Shown: positions 25,847 through 35,679, counted from the stretch's first letter. The stretch: 64,000 bases of DNA from Anaerolineaceae bacterium UBA1415 (GCA_002305635.1 DBPR01000020.1:21303-85302); one strand, 5' to 3'. Notes: generated from the sequence alone by a model not told the origin. Program-made: numbers and translations.

Positions 25847-26205
25847 AACTAAAAGTCACCTGTCTTTCCTGTTGATAATCTTATGTAGTAACCGATTGCG
25901 TTTGTCAGGTGAACATTTCCCAACGCTTCGTAATTGGGGAAAAGTTGAGATTGAAATCATCCATTATTTTGGCAATTTCAATCTGCTGTTATGCTTTCAT
26001 TTAACCTCTCACTTTGGTAACCAGAGTAGTCAGTCCGCCCTTTGGGCACCTTCTCCCGCCCCCTGGGAAAGCACCACGGGCAGGTGAGAAGGCTTGGTTT
26101 CTGACGAATCGCAACGATTTTATAATACAAGGTTGAGATTAAGAGTTGAACTTGAATTTGCAGTCAACTTTTGATCCGACCTCGAACAAAAATGTTTGAA
26201 CAAGG
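25847..26205. repeat. intergenic region with palindromic repeat
   Basis: No gene seen. At 26021-26095 it contains CAGTCCGCCCTTTGGGCAC, CTTCTCCC, CCTGGGAAAGCACCACGGG and AGGTGAGAAGGCTT. The first part recurs at 55595-55637 and the second at 45727-45755, so this copy joins both halves of one repeat family. Confidence 0.6.
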
Positions 26206-27831
26206 TCATTCTTCCTGCAGCACGTAAAGCTCTTCTAAACCCATGCCGAATGTCCCCTCCACGACACCAACCATCAACTTAATTGAATAATGATATATAT
26301 CGTGGGCATCCGTTATTGCTGGATCGTTAATAGCCTTTTTGAAGTACTGCTCGACTGTTAAATCCTTATCGCTGCACCATATGTCGATCAGCTCGTTGGC
26401 GTCGATCAAAAAATGGTATTCCGCACCACCGCCGTTGTTGTCATCGGCTTTCACTGTGAACTTTTTCTCATTAATATAGTAGGTAACTACAACGCGATAT
26501 TCTTCACTCAATGGCGTGTAAAAGCGCACCTCACCACCACCGCCCTCCCATGGTTCCTGTTTGGGATCATGTATTGAAACATCGAAATATTCTCCTGGTC
26601 CATTATGAACGTACAGCCAGCCTTGAACCTCCTTGCTTTCAACGAAACCCAGACTCGTCAGTGATATCTTCTCGGCAGGTGGCTGGAATGGCAGCTGGAA
26701 TAATTGATTGGCAGTCATGCCAAAGGTACTTTTCAGCGCGTTGGTATGGAAACGAATGGGCACGAGCAGAAGGTCTTCGTCTTCGCTGGCGTCAGGGAAT
26801 ATCGCGCGGATGTGTCCCTCGAGACTGTCCCGGTTCTCAAACAAGTTTTCGCTGCCTTCAGCAAAGTTATAAACATAGTTCACTACCATTTCGCCATCCA
26901 GAACAGCTAAAACTACATAAACGTTTTGCTCTGGATAGTAACCAATATCAACTTTATAAGCTTCCCCTCCGAAAACCACCCTGAGGCAGTTTTGCGTCCA
27001 ATCCTCCCCGGAAAGCCCCCATTCCTCATGGTTGAGGCGCACATCAATATTCTCGCCCCAATATTCAGCCTGGTGTCTTTCATCGTTCATGGTAAACCCA
27101 AGCTCAGAAAGACTTGACGGTATAACGAAATCCTTGTTTTCGAGATTGGAGTAAATAGCTGACAATGGAGAATAGTTTAGCGCGCAGCCTGCCAGGTGGA
27201 GCAATTTCAGGTTTGTCAGGTTGGCAAGTGGTGTCGCGTCCGTGATCGTCGAATTGTTCAACATGAGAATTTCAAGGTTGGTGAGATTGGCGAGCGAGCT
27301 GTAATCCTGCGCCTCACAGTCGGTCAGGATCAACAGTTTGAGACCCGTCAAGCTGGCAAGCGGCGCGATATCAGCGATCGGGTTGGCGCTCAGCACCAGC
27401 GAAGTGAGCCTGGTGAGCTCCGCAAGCGGTGTGAGGTCAGTGATCTCGTGATCGGAGAGATCGAGATGTTCGAGGTTTTTGAAGTGTTCCAGGCCGCCAA
27501 TATCGCGGATAGGCTTTTTGTCTGGAAAAAACTGATGCCACTCAAAGCCAAGATCAAGCGCTGTCACAGCTTCGGCTTCTGCGGTGGTAATGCCGCCCAT
27601 GGGTTTACCAAGAGCAGCGCAGACCATAGCTTCTAATGTCGGGTCGGCAAAAACGACCATTTCCTGAGGTTTTGAGGTGGGCTCTACGATGGTCTGTTCT
27701 GCAAGTGGGGTTGAATCTGCCACGGTGGTTTCCAATTGTAAATTATTGGACTGTTCAGCGGGAAGAGATGAACAGGACGCGAGTGAGACGATCATGAAAA
27801 TTAAAAGAAATATTGGAAGAATCTTGTTCAT
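26206..27831 (-). CDS. leucine-rich-repeat lipoprotein
   Basis: 541 residues. Signal peptide with lipobox LASC (C20), so a membrane-anchored surface protein. About 60 residues of linker, then four to five internalin-like leucine-rich repeats (about 85-235; pattern LTxLxxLxLxxNxIxDxxPLAxL). Then two similar-looking beta-rich halves (around 240-390 and 385-541), each with a GMTANQLFQLP / GMGLEELYVL-type ending, suggesting a duplicated unnamed domain. Probably protein or carbohydrate binding. Minus strand, alone. Confidence 0.8.
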   Translation of the reverse strand: MNKILPIFLLIFMIVSLASCSSLPAEQSNNLQLETTVADSTPLAEQTIVEPTSKPQEMVVFADPTLEAMVCAALGKPMGGITTAEAEAVTALDLGFEWHQFFPDKKPIRDIGGLEHFKNLEHLDLSDHEITDLTPLAELTRLTSLVLSANPIADIAPLASLTGLKLLILTDCEAQDYSSLANLTNLEILMLNNSTITDATPLANLTNLKLLHLAGCALNYSPLSAIYSNLENKDFVIPSSLSELGFTMNDERHQAEYWGENIDVRLNHEEWGLSGEDWTQNCLRVVFGGEAYKVDIGYYPEQNVYVVLAVLDGEMVVNYVYNFAEGSENLFENRDSLEGHIRAIFPDASEDEDLLLVPIRFHTNALKSTFGMTANQLFQLPFQPPAEKISLTSLGFVESKEVQGWLYVHNGPGEYFDVSIHDPKQEPWEGGGGEVRFYTPLSEEYRVVVTYYINEKKFTVKADDNNGGGAEYHFLIDANELIDIWCSDKDLTVEQYFKKAINDPAITDAHDIYHYSIKLMVGVVEGTFGMGLEELYVLQEE

Positions 27832-28055
27832 CTTTTTCTCTCTTTTTTATGATGGCAATCCATCAGCGGGTGGTATGATTTTCATCATAAATTATAATCC
27901 TACAAACAAAAAAATCCAAGAAGTTGTGTAATCAATATAAAAACAATTTAATTCTGACTTGGTCTCTCTTTCAAGCCAGAACAGAAGTTTTACTTATCCA
28001 CACGAACGTAAATCTTCTTTTCAATATATGGCTCATCAGGGGTAAACTTAAGCGT
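27832..28055. other. divergent intergenic region
   Basis: AT-rich spacer between the LRR lipoprotein (minus) and the HAD gene (plus); likely holds both promoters. Nothing specific seen. Confidence 0.4.
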
Positions 28056-28613
28056 ATGATCACAGCTATCGCGTTTGATTTCACCGAAGTTTTGTTTACC
28101 CTTGATCCTGAGGTTCGGCTCACTGCGGAGGAGTGGAAAATCTTCGAGGGTTTTGGCTTGTTCTATCCGGATGCTGTATTTTTAGCTCATTTCGCTCAGG
28201 AGCTGGGCGTGAGCGAGGCGCGGGTCGAAGTGGAGGTGCGAAGGCTGGTTGCCAGTATCTATCTGCTCAAGGAGCCGGATCTGTTTGAGAAGATCCCGCG
28301 CTTTAAATTCGCGGCGGCGACCAATCACCTCTCATACATGGTGGACTACTTTTTTACCCTGCCGATCTCGAAGCATTTTTGCGCGGCGGTAAGCTCAGGA
28401 GAGCTTGGCTTTGAGAAGCCTGACCCGGAATTTTATGAGCGCGTGGCTGCCAGGCTGGACGAAGAGCCCAGAAACATCCTCTTTATCGATGACCGGCTCG
28501 AGAACTGCCAGGGCGCGGCTGCCTGCGGCATGCGGGTCTTGCATCATGACCCTTTGCAATCTCTTTCCACGGAGATCAATCAATATTTACGTGATTTTGA
28601 GGAGAATAAATAA
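28056..28613 (+). CDS. HAD-superfamily hydrolase
   Basis: 185 residues, subfamily IA-like. Motif I is FDFTEVLF (nucleophile D8); the second position usually occupied by Asp is Thr, as in some divergent members. Motif III is GFEKPDPEFY with the lysine. Motif IV is FIDDR. A helical cap lies at about 20-105. Likely a phosphatase of a small metabolite. Start ATG 28056 fits the family N-terminus; upstream in-frame codons give non-family sequence. Its stop overlaps the next ATG by one base (TAATG). Confidence 0.8.
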   Translation: MITAIAFDFTEVLFTLDPEVRLTAEEWKIFEGFGLFYPDAVFLAHFAQELGVSEARVEVEVRRLVASIYLLKEPDLFEKIPRFKFAAATNHLSYMVDYFFTLPISKHFCAAVSSGELGFEKPDPEFYERVAARLDEEPRNILFIDDRLENCQGAAACGMRVLHHDPLQSLSTEINQYLRDFEENK

Positions 28614-29140
28614 TGGAATTTCGGGAACTGGATCAGAGCTGGAAGGGCAAAACCTTTCTTTTCCGATATACAACAACGCATCATTATCGTGTGGAAATAA
28701 AACATGCTGAAAATGAAATAACGCTGCAACTCAGAAGGGAAAAATTCCCTGAACCAGTCATAAAGAGCTTTGAAAGCGGTCTTTTTTCCTGTTGGTTGGA
28801 AAATCCCTGGGTCTTGGCAGTATTCGAGGGCGGTGAAATAATCGCGTTCATTGAGACCTCCGACGAAAGCTGGAATAACCGCCTGCGGATCGTTGACCTG
28901 TTGGTGGAGGAATCGCACCGTTATCAGGGGATTGGCAAAATTTTGATCTCGCGTGCCATTGAAAAAGCAAAAAAAGCCGGGCAGCGAGCGCTCGTACTTG
29001 AAACACAAAGCTGTAATGACCCTGCCATCCGTTTTTATCGTGCCTGCGGCTTTAAATTGATCGGCCTGGATGCCAATCACTATCAAAATGATGATGTCGA
29101 ACGAGGCGAGGTGCGCCTTGAGTTTGGGCTGATGCTCTAA
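28613..29140 (+). CDS. GNAT acetyltransferase, streptothricin-acetyltransferase-like
   Basis: 175 residues. The acetyl-CoA loop is HRYQGIGKIL, preceded by IVDLLVEE and followed by ALVLETQSCNDPAIRFYRACGF. This order resembles the SatA streptothricin acetyltransferases. That similarity alone does not show resistance function; many family members act on other amines. Translationally coupled to the HAD gene by TAATG. Confidence 0.8.
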   Translation: MEFRELDQSWKGKTFLFRYTTTHHYRVEIKHAENEITLQLRREKFPEPVIKSFESGLFSCWLENPWVLAVFEGGEIIAFIETSDESWNNRLRIVDLLVEESHRYQGIGKILISRAIEKAKKAGQRALVLETQSCNDPAIRFYRACGFKLIGLDANHYQNDDVERGEVRLEFGLML

Positions 29141-29146
29141 GTTCCC

Positions 29147-30133
29147 CTATTTCACCTGCTCGGGCTGATGGGGCTCGATCTGACCAATGCCAAATTTCTG
29201 GAACAATAAGGGGCTCCACCAGGAAACCCAGAAGCCGATCAGGCTGTAACGGATGAAGCGCAAAACCATGCTGAGCAGACCCATTTCCATTTGGAAAAGT
29301 TTGCCCAGGCCGGCATAGAGCGCGAAGACACCGACGATCCCGATCAGAAAACGGACGAGCTTCTGCCAGCTCCCCAGATGAGACTGAAGCACCCCTTTTT
29401 GGTGCAGCAAGATCGAAAAGCCAGCCAGCATGCCAAACCAAACGCCTGCGGTGGTCAGTGCTCCCTTCAGGTTCATCGGGTCGATCTCACCAGCAAGGGC
29501 AACCCATTCCGCGGGCACCTGCCAGGCGTTGGAAATTAATTTCACCAGGGCAGGCAGAAGGATCATCAGGAGCGCGCCGAGAGCTGTTAGCAGGAGCTTC
29601 TTTGAAAGAGATAGCTTGAGCAGGTTTCGACCGATGTTCTTTGAGTAATGGGCAAAGAGTGATACCGAAACCGCGCCTATGGCCCACCCGAGCAAGACAT
29701 CGCTGATGAAATGCACGCCGAGGAAGATGCGCGATAGACCGATCAGGAAGATCATGATGCTCAGAATCCAGGTCGCGACAGTTTTGTCGTTCTCTTTGGC
29801 CGTCCAGCCCCAAACAGCAGCCGAATTTTGGGCATGACCTGAGGGCAGACCAAAGGAATCGTGAAACGCGCCAGGTTTGATCTTGTCGGAGAGCCAGTAA
29901 GGGCGGGGGCTTTTGAATATTATCTTGAAAAAGCTGTTGGTCGAAGCGCTCAACAGGAGCATAATCCCGATGCGCAAGCCAGCCAACGTGTTGACGCACC
30001 AATAGACCAATGGCATGAAAAGCAGATAGAAGGTTTCGTCACCAAGAATGGTAACGGCTTTCCAGAAGGGCTGCATACTGGCCCCCCAGGACTGAAGTGT
30101 TTCAATGATTGGTAGTTCGAATTGGTGGATCAT
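29147..30133 (-). CDS. PAP2-family membrane phosphatase
   Basis: 328 residues with about eight membrane spans. The three phosphatase motifs are complete: K70-x6-R77-P78, PSGH at 97-100, and S134-R135-x5-H141-x3-D145. After the catalytic third (to about 170) the protein continues with extra hydrophobic helices, longer than a minimal PAP2 domain (about 200 residues). Likely removes phosphate from a lipid such as undecaprenyl or phosphatidyl phosphate at the membrane. Convergent with the GNAT gene, six bases apart. Confidence 0.88.
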   Translation of the reverse strand: MIHQFELPIIETLQSWGASMQPFWKAVTILGDETFYLLFMPLVYWCVNTLAGLRIGIMLLLSASTNSFFKIIFKSPRPYWLSDKIKPGAFHDSFGLPSGHAQNSAAVWGWTAKENDKTVATWILSIMIFLIGLSRIFLGVHFISDVLLGWAIGAVSVSLFAHYSKNIGRNLLKLSLSKKLLLTALGALLMILLPALVKLISNAWQVPAEWVALAGEIDPMNLKGALTTAGVWFGMLAGFSILLHQKGVLQSHLGSWQKLVRFLIGIVGVFALYAGLGKLFQMEMGLLSMVLRFIRYSLIGFWVSWWSPLLFQKFGIGQIEPHQPEQVK

Positions 30134-30300
30134 GTTTGGCTCCTTATCTTGTCGTCATCCGAGATTATTATATAAGAAAATAGGTGCAGTTTTCGCTGTT
30201 GTCAATTTTACGTGAACGACATTTCGGGAATTTCTCCATTGAATTAGACATCGTAAAAAAGATATAAAAAGAGAGGCTATACTTTTTAAAGGAGCGAATT

Positions 30301-31437
30301 ATGGAGAGAAAAATGAAGATCGTTGTCACAACAGGCATTGTAGTTCTACTCATAACAATAGCCATTATCATTTTTGCATATCGAAATATGAATGCCGATT
30401 TTTTCAATGCGGATTTCATGAAAAAAACGGGCTATAAATCAGGTTTTACTGAAAACACAGCGATTTTAGAGGACGGTTCGGAAATTTATTATATAGAAGG
30501 GCCAAACAACGGCCCGGCACTGCTTTTGCTTCATGGCCAGCAGACCAGCAGCTATGATTACGCAAAAGTATTGCCTGAATTGTCAAAATCATTTCATCTT
30601 TATGCCCTTGATTACTATGGTCATGGCAAATCATCTAAAGATCCTGATAAGTACAGCGCGGTCGCAATAGGAAACGACATCATCTGGTTTATCGAAAATA
30701 TTATCAAGGAAAAAGTCTATATCTCCGGTCACTCCTCTGGAGCCCTACTCGCCGCTTATGTTTCAGCCAATGCCCCTGAAGCCATTATCGCCACGATTTT
30801 GGAAGATGGTCCTTTCTTCTCCACCCTTCCTGGAAGAGCGGAAAAAACAATTTCGTGGCTGGGGTTTAAATTAATGTATGACTATCTCAATCAAAATGAG
30901 ATCGATACTTACATGGAATACTCATTGGAACATGATTATATGCAGGCAGTCTTCAACGCCAAAGATCCGCAAACCTGGAACAAAATAGTGAAAGATCCTG
31001 CCTTAAGATATTTGAATAAACACCCCGGACAGGTCCCGAAGATCTGGTTTTATCCACCGGAGTTGGGAATCAACTCGATCTATGCGGTCAATGCCAATAT
31101 GCAGGACGGAACCAGTAATTATGATCTGAGGTTTGGGGTGACATTTTACGATTTTTCCTGGTTCGATGGCTTTGACACGGAAGATATCTTGAAAAACATT
31201 CAATCCCCTACGATCGTGATGCATGTCGCGCCCAACAAACTGACCGCTCCCGGTTATTACGATGCAAACGGAATCTTACTCGCAGCAATGGACGAAAAAG
31301 ATGCACAAAGAGTTGTCGATCTGGTGCCAAACAGCCAATACATTGGTGGTTTTCAATCCGCGCATGATATCCATGCCGACCTGCCTGATGAATATATTGA
31401 GGTACTACTAAAAATAAAGGATCAAATCCAACCTTAA
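30301..31437 (+). CDS. membrane-anchored alpha/beta hydrolase
   Basis: 378 residues. One N-terminal membrane helix (about 7-27), then an alpha/beta hydrolase fold. Oxyanion region LLLHGQQ at about 76, nucleophile elbow ISGHSSGA (S145), and a C-terminal SAHDIH histidine near 361. Catalytic domain probably lies outside the membrane. AAAGGAG precedes ATG 30301. Substrate unknown; similar anchored hydrolases occur twice more in the next 4 kb. Confidence 0.85.
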   Translation: MERKMKIVVTTGIVVLLITIAIIIFAYRNMNADFFNADFMKKTGYKSGFTENTAILEDGSEIYYIEGPNNGPALLLLHGQQTSSYDYAKVLPELSKSFHLYALDYYGHGKSSKDPDKYSAVAIGNDIIWFIENIIKEKVYISGHSSGALLAAYVSANAPEAIIATILEDGPFFSTLPGRAEKTISWLGFKLMYDYLNQNEIDTYMEYSLEHDYMQAVFNAKDPQTWNKIVKDPALRYLNKHPGQVPKIWFYPPELGINSIYAVNANMQDGTSNYDLRFGVTFYDFSWFDGFDTEDILKNIQSPTIVMHVAPNKLTAPGYYDANGILLAAMDEKDAQRVVDLVPNSQYIGGFQSAHDIHADLPDEYIEVLLKIKDQIQP

Positions 31438-31499
31438 GACTCGCTGTTTTTTGATTTCTAACCTGTTTTGGCTGTAATAACCAGTGAAAGGAATCGGAA

Positions 31500-31937
31500 A
31501 TAGAGAAAGCAAGAAGAATTCTGTACTATGTTTCACTCGCTGTTAGTGCCATGGTCGGTCTCTGGCACTTTTTCGTGCCGCGCATGTTCAATTGGTATGA
31601 CTACCTTCCGATGCAATATGAAAATCTAATTGTTGGGATCGATTATGTGAACTATTGTTTTTCCGCTCTGCTTTTGGGAAGCAGTCTCGTTTTGATCTTA
31701 CTGGGCAAAAGCGCGCTCTCACTCAATTATGAAACCCTTGTATTTCACACGATGCTGACCCTTATTTAGGTTTTCAGAGTCTGTCTCTCTCTTTTTATCG
31801 AGCCATTCCCGATGGAGCCTACCCCAGCGGCAGCGATCGGACAGTTAATCCTGGCAGCAACCATGGCACTTATGATGGTGTTCGTCAACGCCAGCCTTTG
31901 CGTGGCATTCAGTCGTAAGAAGAATCTAATAAATTAA
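31500..31937 (+). pseudogene. decayed small membrane protein gene
   Basis: A continuous reading frame encodes a roughly 145-residue protein with four hydrophobic segments (YYVSLAVSAMVGLWHFF, CFSALLLGSSLVLILL, and two later ones). It is broken twice: the expected start after AAAGGA is ATA (31500) instead of ATG, and an in-frame TAG stands at 31767. After the TAG the frame stays open to a natural stop at 31935. A shorter product from ATG 31551 to the TAG (72 residues) is possible but would lack half the helices. Family not recognised. Confidence 0.6.
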
Positions 31938-32377
31938 TTGACAAATAAGGTGAGAATATCGCCTTGTTTGTCGTCATGTGGCCAGTTTATCTTCAAGCAT
32001 CTTTAAAAGGTGCAAAAGAGTGTAAATGTATAATACGACTGAGGGCATTTCCGCGTAGCTTGCTACGAAACTTTCCTCAAAATCCATCCCACAGGGTGAG
32101 AGCCCGAAATGCCTCGTAGCTTGCTGCGAGGATAGGGATCGAAAGGGTTTTGATTTTACTGCATCGATGTGAAATTCTTGTTAAGGATACGAAAAGGTTT
32201 GAGTATCAAAGCCCTTTCCGTCAAAAAAAGAGGGCGAACAAGGGGATATTTTCTTTCCATCTTGCTTTCTTTATTGGATTTTCCTTTGATGGTATAAGGT
32301 TTGCTTTGACACTTTGAAGATATCCATTAAAATGAAATTGAACAATGTTCAAATTCTAAATCGGGAAGAATAATTAG
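31938..32377. repeat. structured intergenic region with nested inverted repeats
   Basis: GAGGGCATTTC (32041) pairs with GAAATGCCTC (32105). Inside are GTAGC-TT-GCTAC and just after it CCTCGTAGC-TTGCT-GCGAGG. Then GAAAGGGTTTTGAT (about 32140) pairs with ATCAAAGCCCTTTC (about 32205). No gene seen. It resembles a small non-autonomous element or a folded RNA. Confidence 0.5.
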
Positions 32378-32989
32378 ATGCCAAACCAACCGGATATTAA
32401 AGAAAAGATTATCAGCACCACTATCTCTTTGATCCAACGATCTGAAGGATTGATAGAAAACATAACCATAAGGGATATCGCGCAAAAAGCGGATATTGCC
32501 GTTGGGCTGATCAACTATCATTTTGGTTCCAAGAATAATTTGATCGAGATCTGCATCCAGCGGATCATCTCTCATATCATGAAGATCTTCCCTACAAGAG
32601 AAAGATCAACAGATACTCAAGAAAGCGATGGGCGAAATGGCGCTGATGACAACGCTGCTTTTATTGCCAGCGTCTTTCGATTCCTGTTAGATCACCCGGA
32701 GATATCCAGAATCTCCATACTTGGCGATCTCTCTCAACCAAACGCAAAAAGCAATTCTGCCATAAGTTACAGAGCAATCCTCAGGGCAATGCCAGATAAA
32801 GACCCAGAAAAGATCAGAAAGATCAAGGCTTTCATGCTCTTATCCACCATTCAATCCGCCTTCCTGAATCGGCAGATCAGCGAGGAATTATTGGGCATCG
32901 ACCTTAACAATGAAAGTGATTATCGTGACTTTTTCTGCCTCGTGACAGAAATCCTTAATATCACAGAACAAATAATTCAAAAGAGATAA
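32378..32989 (+). CDS. TetR-family transcriptional regulator
   Basis: 203 residues. N-terminal helix-turn-helix (about 8-55: IKEKIISTTISLIQ, ITIRDIAQKADIAVGLINYHFGSKNNLI) is typical TetR. The ligand-binding half is unspecific. It probably represses the hydrolase gene that starts 24 bases downstream, and itself. ATG 32378; the ribosome site is weak. Confidence 0.88.
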   Translation: MPNQPDIKEKIISTTISLIQRSEGLIENITIRDIAQKADIAVGLINYHFGSKNNLIEICIQRIISHIMKIFPTRERSTDTQESDGRNGADDNAAFIASVFRFLLDHPEISRISILGDLSQPNAKSNSAISYRAILRAMPDKDPEKIRKIKAFMLLSTIQSAFLNRQISEELLGIDLNNESDYRDFFCLVTEILNITEQIIQKR

Positions 32990-33013
32990 AGAAAAAAGAG
33001 GAGCAAACCTGAA

Positions 33014-33942
33014 ATGATAAAAGAAGATAGAAAAGTGAGGAATTTTAATATGAAATGGATCCTGTACACTTTCTTACTGTTATTCGTACTGTATTTTTTG
33101 ATTCAAGCTGTCCGCTGCAATCTTGGACTTGATCAAGCCAGGGAGAAGCTTAGCTCGTATGAAGTAAAGACAGCGGAACTCTCCTACGGAACAATGACCT
33201 ATATTGATGAGGGTGAAGGAGAAGTGGTCTTATCTGTTCATGGCCTTTTCGGCGGATATGATCAGGCTTACGAAAACGTTAGAAGCCGGATCGGTCGAAA
33301 CCGCCTGCTGGCGCCCTCGCGCTTTGGTTACCTCGGCTCGGCTGTTATGGGGGCGGAACGCCCAAAGAACAAGCGGCCGCCTATGTGGAATTGCTTGATC
33401 AACTTGGGATCGATCAGGTCTTTGTTTTGGGAACCTCTGCCGGAGGAACTCCCGCCATTCGTTTTGCTCTGGACTATCCGGAACGGGTCAAAGGCTTGAT
33501 CCTGTATTGTTCCGCGATGCTGGTAACTGAGAAACCAGAAAAATTTCTCGAATATCAAGCCGCCCCCGAGCCATTTTTGTCTGATTATGCCATGTACCTG
33601 ATCAGTCCGCTCATGCCTTCTCTGTTTGGTATGTCCGCCTCAACCGTAAGGGTAATTCAGCCCATTGCTGACAGGAAAACCGGAGTTTTATTAGATGGAA
33701 AACTGACCAATCCAGATATGGAAAGGAACTTTGACCAATATCCGATCGAAAGCCTGAAGGTGCCAGTATTGATCCTGCATTCTGAAGACGATCCCGTGGC
33801 GAGTTTTGAGAAAGTCAAAAACGCTCAACATCGTTTCCCCAACCTCACGCTTGTCTCATTCCCAGACGGCGGACATATGATGGTCGGTCACAGCGCGGAG
33901 ATCGACAAAGCACTGGACGATTTTATAAACCAAAATCAGTAG
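33014..33942 (+). pseudogene. alpha/beta hydrolase split by a one-base frameshift
   Basis: Two overlapping frames make one hydrolase of about 308 residues. The first (from ATG 33014) has an N-terminal membrane helix and VVLSVHGLFGG, then SRFGYLGSAVMG. The second, one base back, continues GGTPKEQAAAYVELLDQLG, then VLGTSAGGTP with the nucleophile serine, and ends with a PDGGHMMVGH histidine. The switch lies in the five-G run at 33349-33353; one more G would restore the frame. It may be a recent mutation, a homopolymer error, or a -1 slippage site. RBS GAGGAG precedes ATG 33014. Confidence 0.8.
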
Positions 33943-34026
33943 TTGGGTTTTTTCTATTGCCGCCAATGAAACGAGATGCGTTTTGAATAAGTTGATAAGG
34001 GAAACGATCTAATAAGTCAGTCTTGT

Positions 34027-34072
34027 ACGGATGGGGACCTGTGCCCGCGAGCAGAGTATCGTCCCCATCCGC
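34027..34072. repeat. palindromic intergenic repeat, copy 1
   Basis: ACGGATGGGGAC (34027-34038) / GTCCCCATCCGC (34061-34072) around CTGTGCCCGCGAGCAGAGTATC in two parts. Related copies at 46005-46045 and 55433-55474. Confidence 0.6.
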
Positions 34073-34169
34073 CATGAAAAAAACAAAAGTAGTCATAGAA
34101 AACTCGAATCCATGAAAAACAAAACAAGTTTTAGGCTGTTTCTATCTTTTCGTCTACCAATTAGTATAT

Positions 34170-34985
34170 TTAAGCTATTTCTTCAATAAAAGATTCAAGC
34201 GCCTGATTGACAACATCAGGCTTGTCCGTATTAGCGTTATGCCCCGCGTCCTTTATCCATTCAAGAGGAATGCCGGTATCATTATTCCATTCCTGATTAA
34301 TTCTCAGGCAAAAACCCACCCTGTCTTTCTCACCACAGATCAGCAACGCAGGGCATTCAATTTTGTAAGGCAGATCCGCTTCCATCCCTTCAGCAATGTT
34401 TATAAAACCGTGGCTAATTAATTCGACAAATCTACGTTTATTTCCATCGTAGACCATCATCATCTCCCGCATCAGGTTCCTGCCATATTCAGACGTGGCA
34501 ACGCCATTCGATCCGGCCTTGATCAATAATTTCCACGGGAAAAACTCGTACATGGGTCGCAATCTTTTCAGCATCCAAAGCTCTCTGTCTGTAATATATT
34601 TTCTTTGCAGGGGAGCAGAATCAATGGATACAAAGCCTTTCAACCTCTCAGGAAACAATTCCGCAAAAGCTTGTCCTACAAAACCGCCCATGGATTGACC
34701 GATGATCACAGGCTTTGCTGTTCTTTCCTGCTCAAGGATCGCATTCACCCATTTTGCTTTGTCAAAGAGGCTGAAGTCGAGCTTGAAAGGGAATGAAGCG
34801 GCATGACCAGGCGCATCCCAGACGATAATATTGTACGTATCCTTAAAATGTTCAATTTGTTTCTCGAACAACCGGTGATCGGCTGTTAAGCCAGGTAGAA
34901 AAACCAAAGTCAAGTCATCAGCATCGATCATGCTGACCCAATAGTGGATAGTGCCAGAGGCTGTTTCGTATGTTCTTTCTATCAT
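34170..34985 (-). CDS. alpha/beta hydrolase
   Basis: 271 residues, cytoplasmic (no signal or membrane segment). Oxyanion loop FLPGLTADH, nucleophile elbow IGQSMGG, aspartate region CGEKDR, catalytic histidine in DAGHNANTD. Cap domain between about 130 and 200. Fold matches carboxylesterase/proline-iminopeptidase-like enzymes; substrate cannot be assigned. Start at minus-strand ATG 34985 with TTGGAG upstream. Confidence 0.85.
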   Translation of the reverse strand: MIERTYETASGTIHYWVSMIDADDLTLVFLPGLTADHRLFEKQIEHFKDTYNIIVWDAPGHAASFPFKLDFSLFDKAKWVNAILEQERTAKPVIIGQSMGGFVGQAFAELFPERLKGFVSIDSAPLQRKYITDRELWMLKRLRPMYEFFPWKLLIKAGSNGVATSEYGRNLMREMMMVYDGNKRRFVELISHGFINIAEGMEADLPYKIECPALLICGEKDRVGFCLRINQEWNNDTGIPLEWIKDAGHNANTDKPDVVNQALESFIEEIA

Positions 34986-35034
34986 TTGACCAACTCCAAT
35001 TTTAAGTGATCTCTAAAAAAAATACCACATGATC

Positions 35035-35679
35035 TTAATTATGTTCCTGCGTGTAGATAAAGGGCGCATCAGGATCATAGCCGTGATTTTTAAGCTTCTT
35101 CACCACCATAAATGTTAAAAGGTTCGCAAAAATACGGGTCACGAATTTGCCAGGAGCGGGTTGTGCCTGTTCATAAAGGCTATCTGTGGACGCGGTTCCC
35201 TGTGCGATATGCCGAATAAACTGGTCAAAAGCCGGTACGACCTTCCGATGGTTCATGTGCTTTTCCAGCGGCTGTCCGTCCAGCATCGCGCCGCCACCCA
35301 GCACAAATCCTCCCATCCAGGAAAGATTATTTTGTTGCGCGAATAATTGCAGACAGCTTAGCCCGTGCTGATGGGTGTGCATGTACGGCATACCCCCATT
35401 GATGATGCCATAAAGCTTCTGCCCGGAAAACCCGCCCACCTGAGCCGCCGTCTCCAGCAACTCGATCAGTCTGGCTGGATAGGTGTTGATATAGCAAGGC
35501 CCTGACATGACGATCGTTTCAGCTTTTTGCATTGCCAGAACCAGGTCATCCAGGGAGCCCTTTTGAGGCAGAAAGACCACTTCACCGCCTGTGATGGCAC
35601 GGACGCGCTCGAGCAGCATAGCGCTGGTCCCTTTGCGTCTGGGGCTGGCGCAAAGCAGCATTGTTTCTGACCTATTCAT
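35035..35679 (-). CDS. flavodoxin-like NAD(P)H-dependent FMN oxidoreductase
   Basis: 214 residues from minus-strand ATG 35679, preceded by AAGGAG. FMN phosphate loop ASPRRKGTSAMLL, then IVMSGPCYINTYPARLIELLE and GIINGGMP, the flavodoxin-fold order of the NADPH-dependent FMN reductase family. The C-terminal 60 residues are unassigned and rich in basic residues. It overlaps the upstream flavoprotein gene by eight bases, so the two are cotranscribed and may form a redox pair. Confidence 0.78.
   Translation of the reverse strand: MNRSETMLLCASPRRKGTSAMLLERVRAITGGEVVFLPQKGSLDDLVLAMQKAETIVMSGPCYINTYPARLIELLETAAQVGGFSGQKLYGIINGGMPYMHTHQHGLSCLQLFAQQNNLSWMGGFVLGGGAMLDGQPLEKHMNHRKVVPAFDQFIRHIAQGTASTDSLYEQAQPAPGKFVTRIFANLLTFMVVKKLKNHGYDPDAPFIYTQEHN

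Noticed and set aside
28613..29140. Streptothricin-resistance call for the GNAT protein
   Set aside because: The similarity is to a broad acetyltransferase group; no evidence for the drug as substrate.
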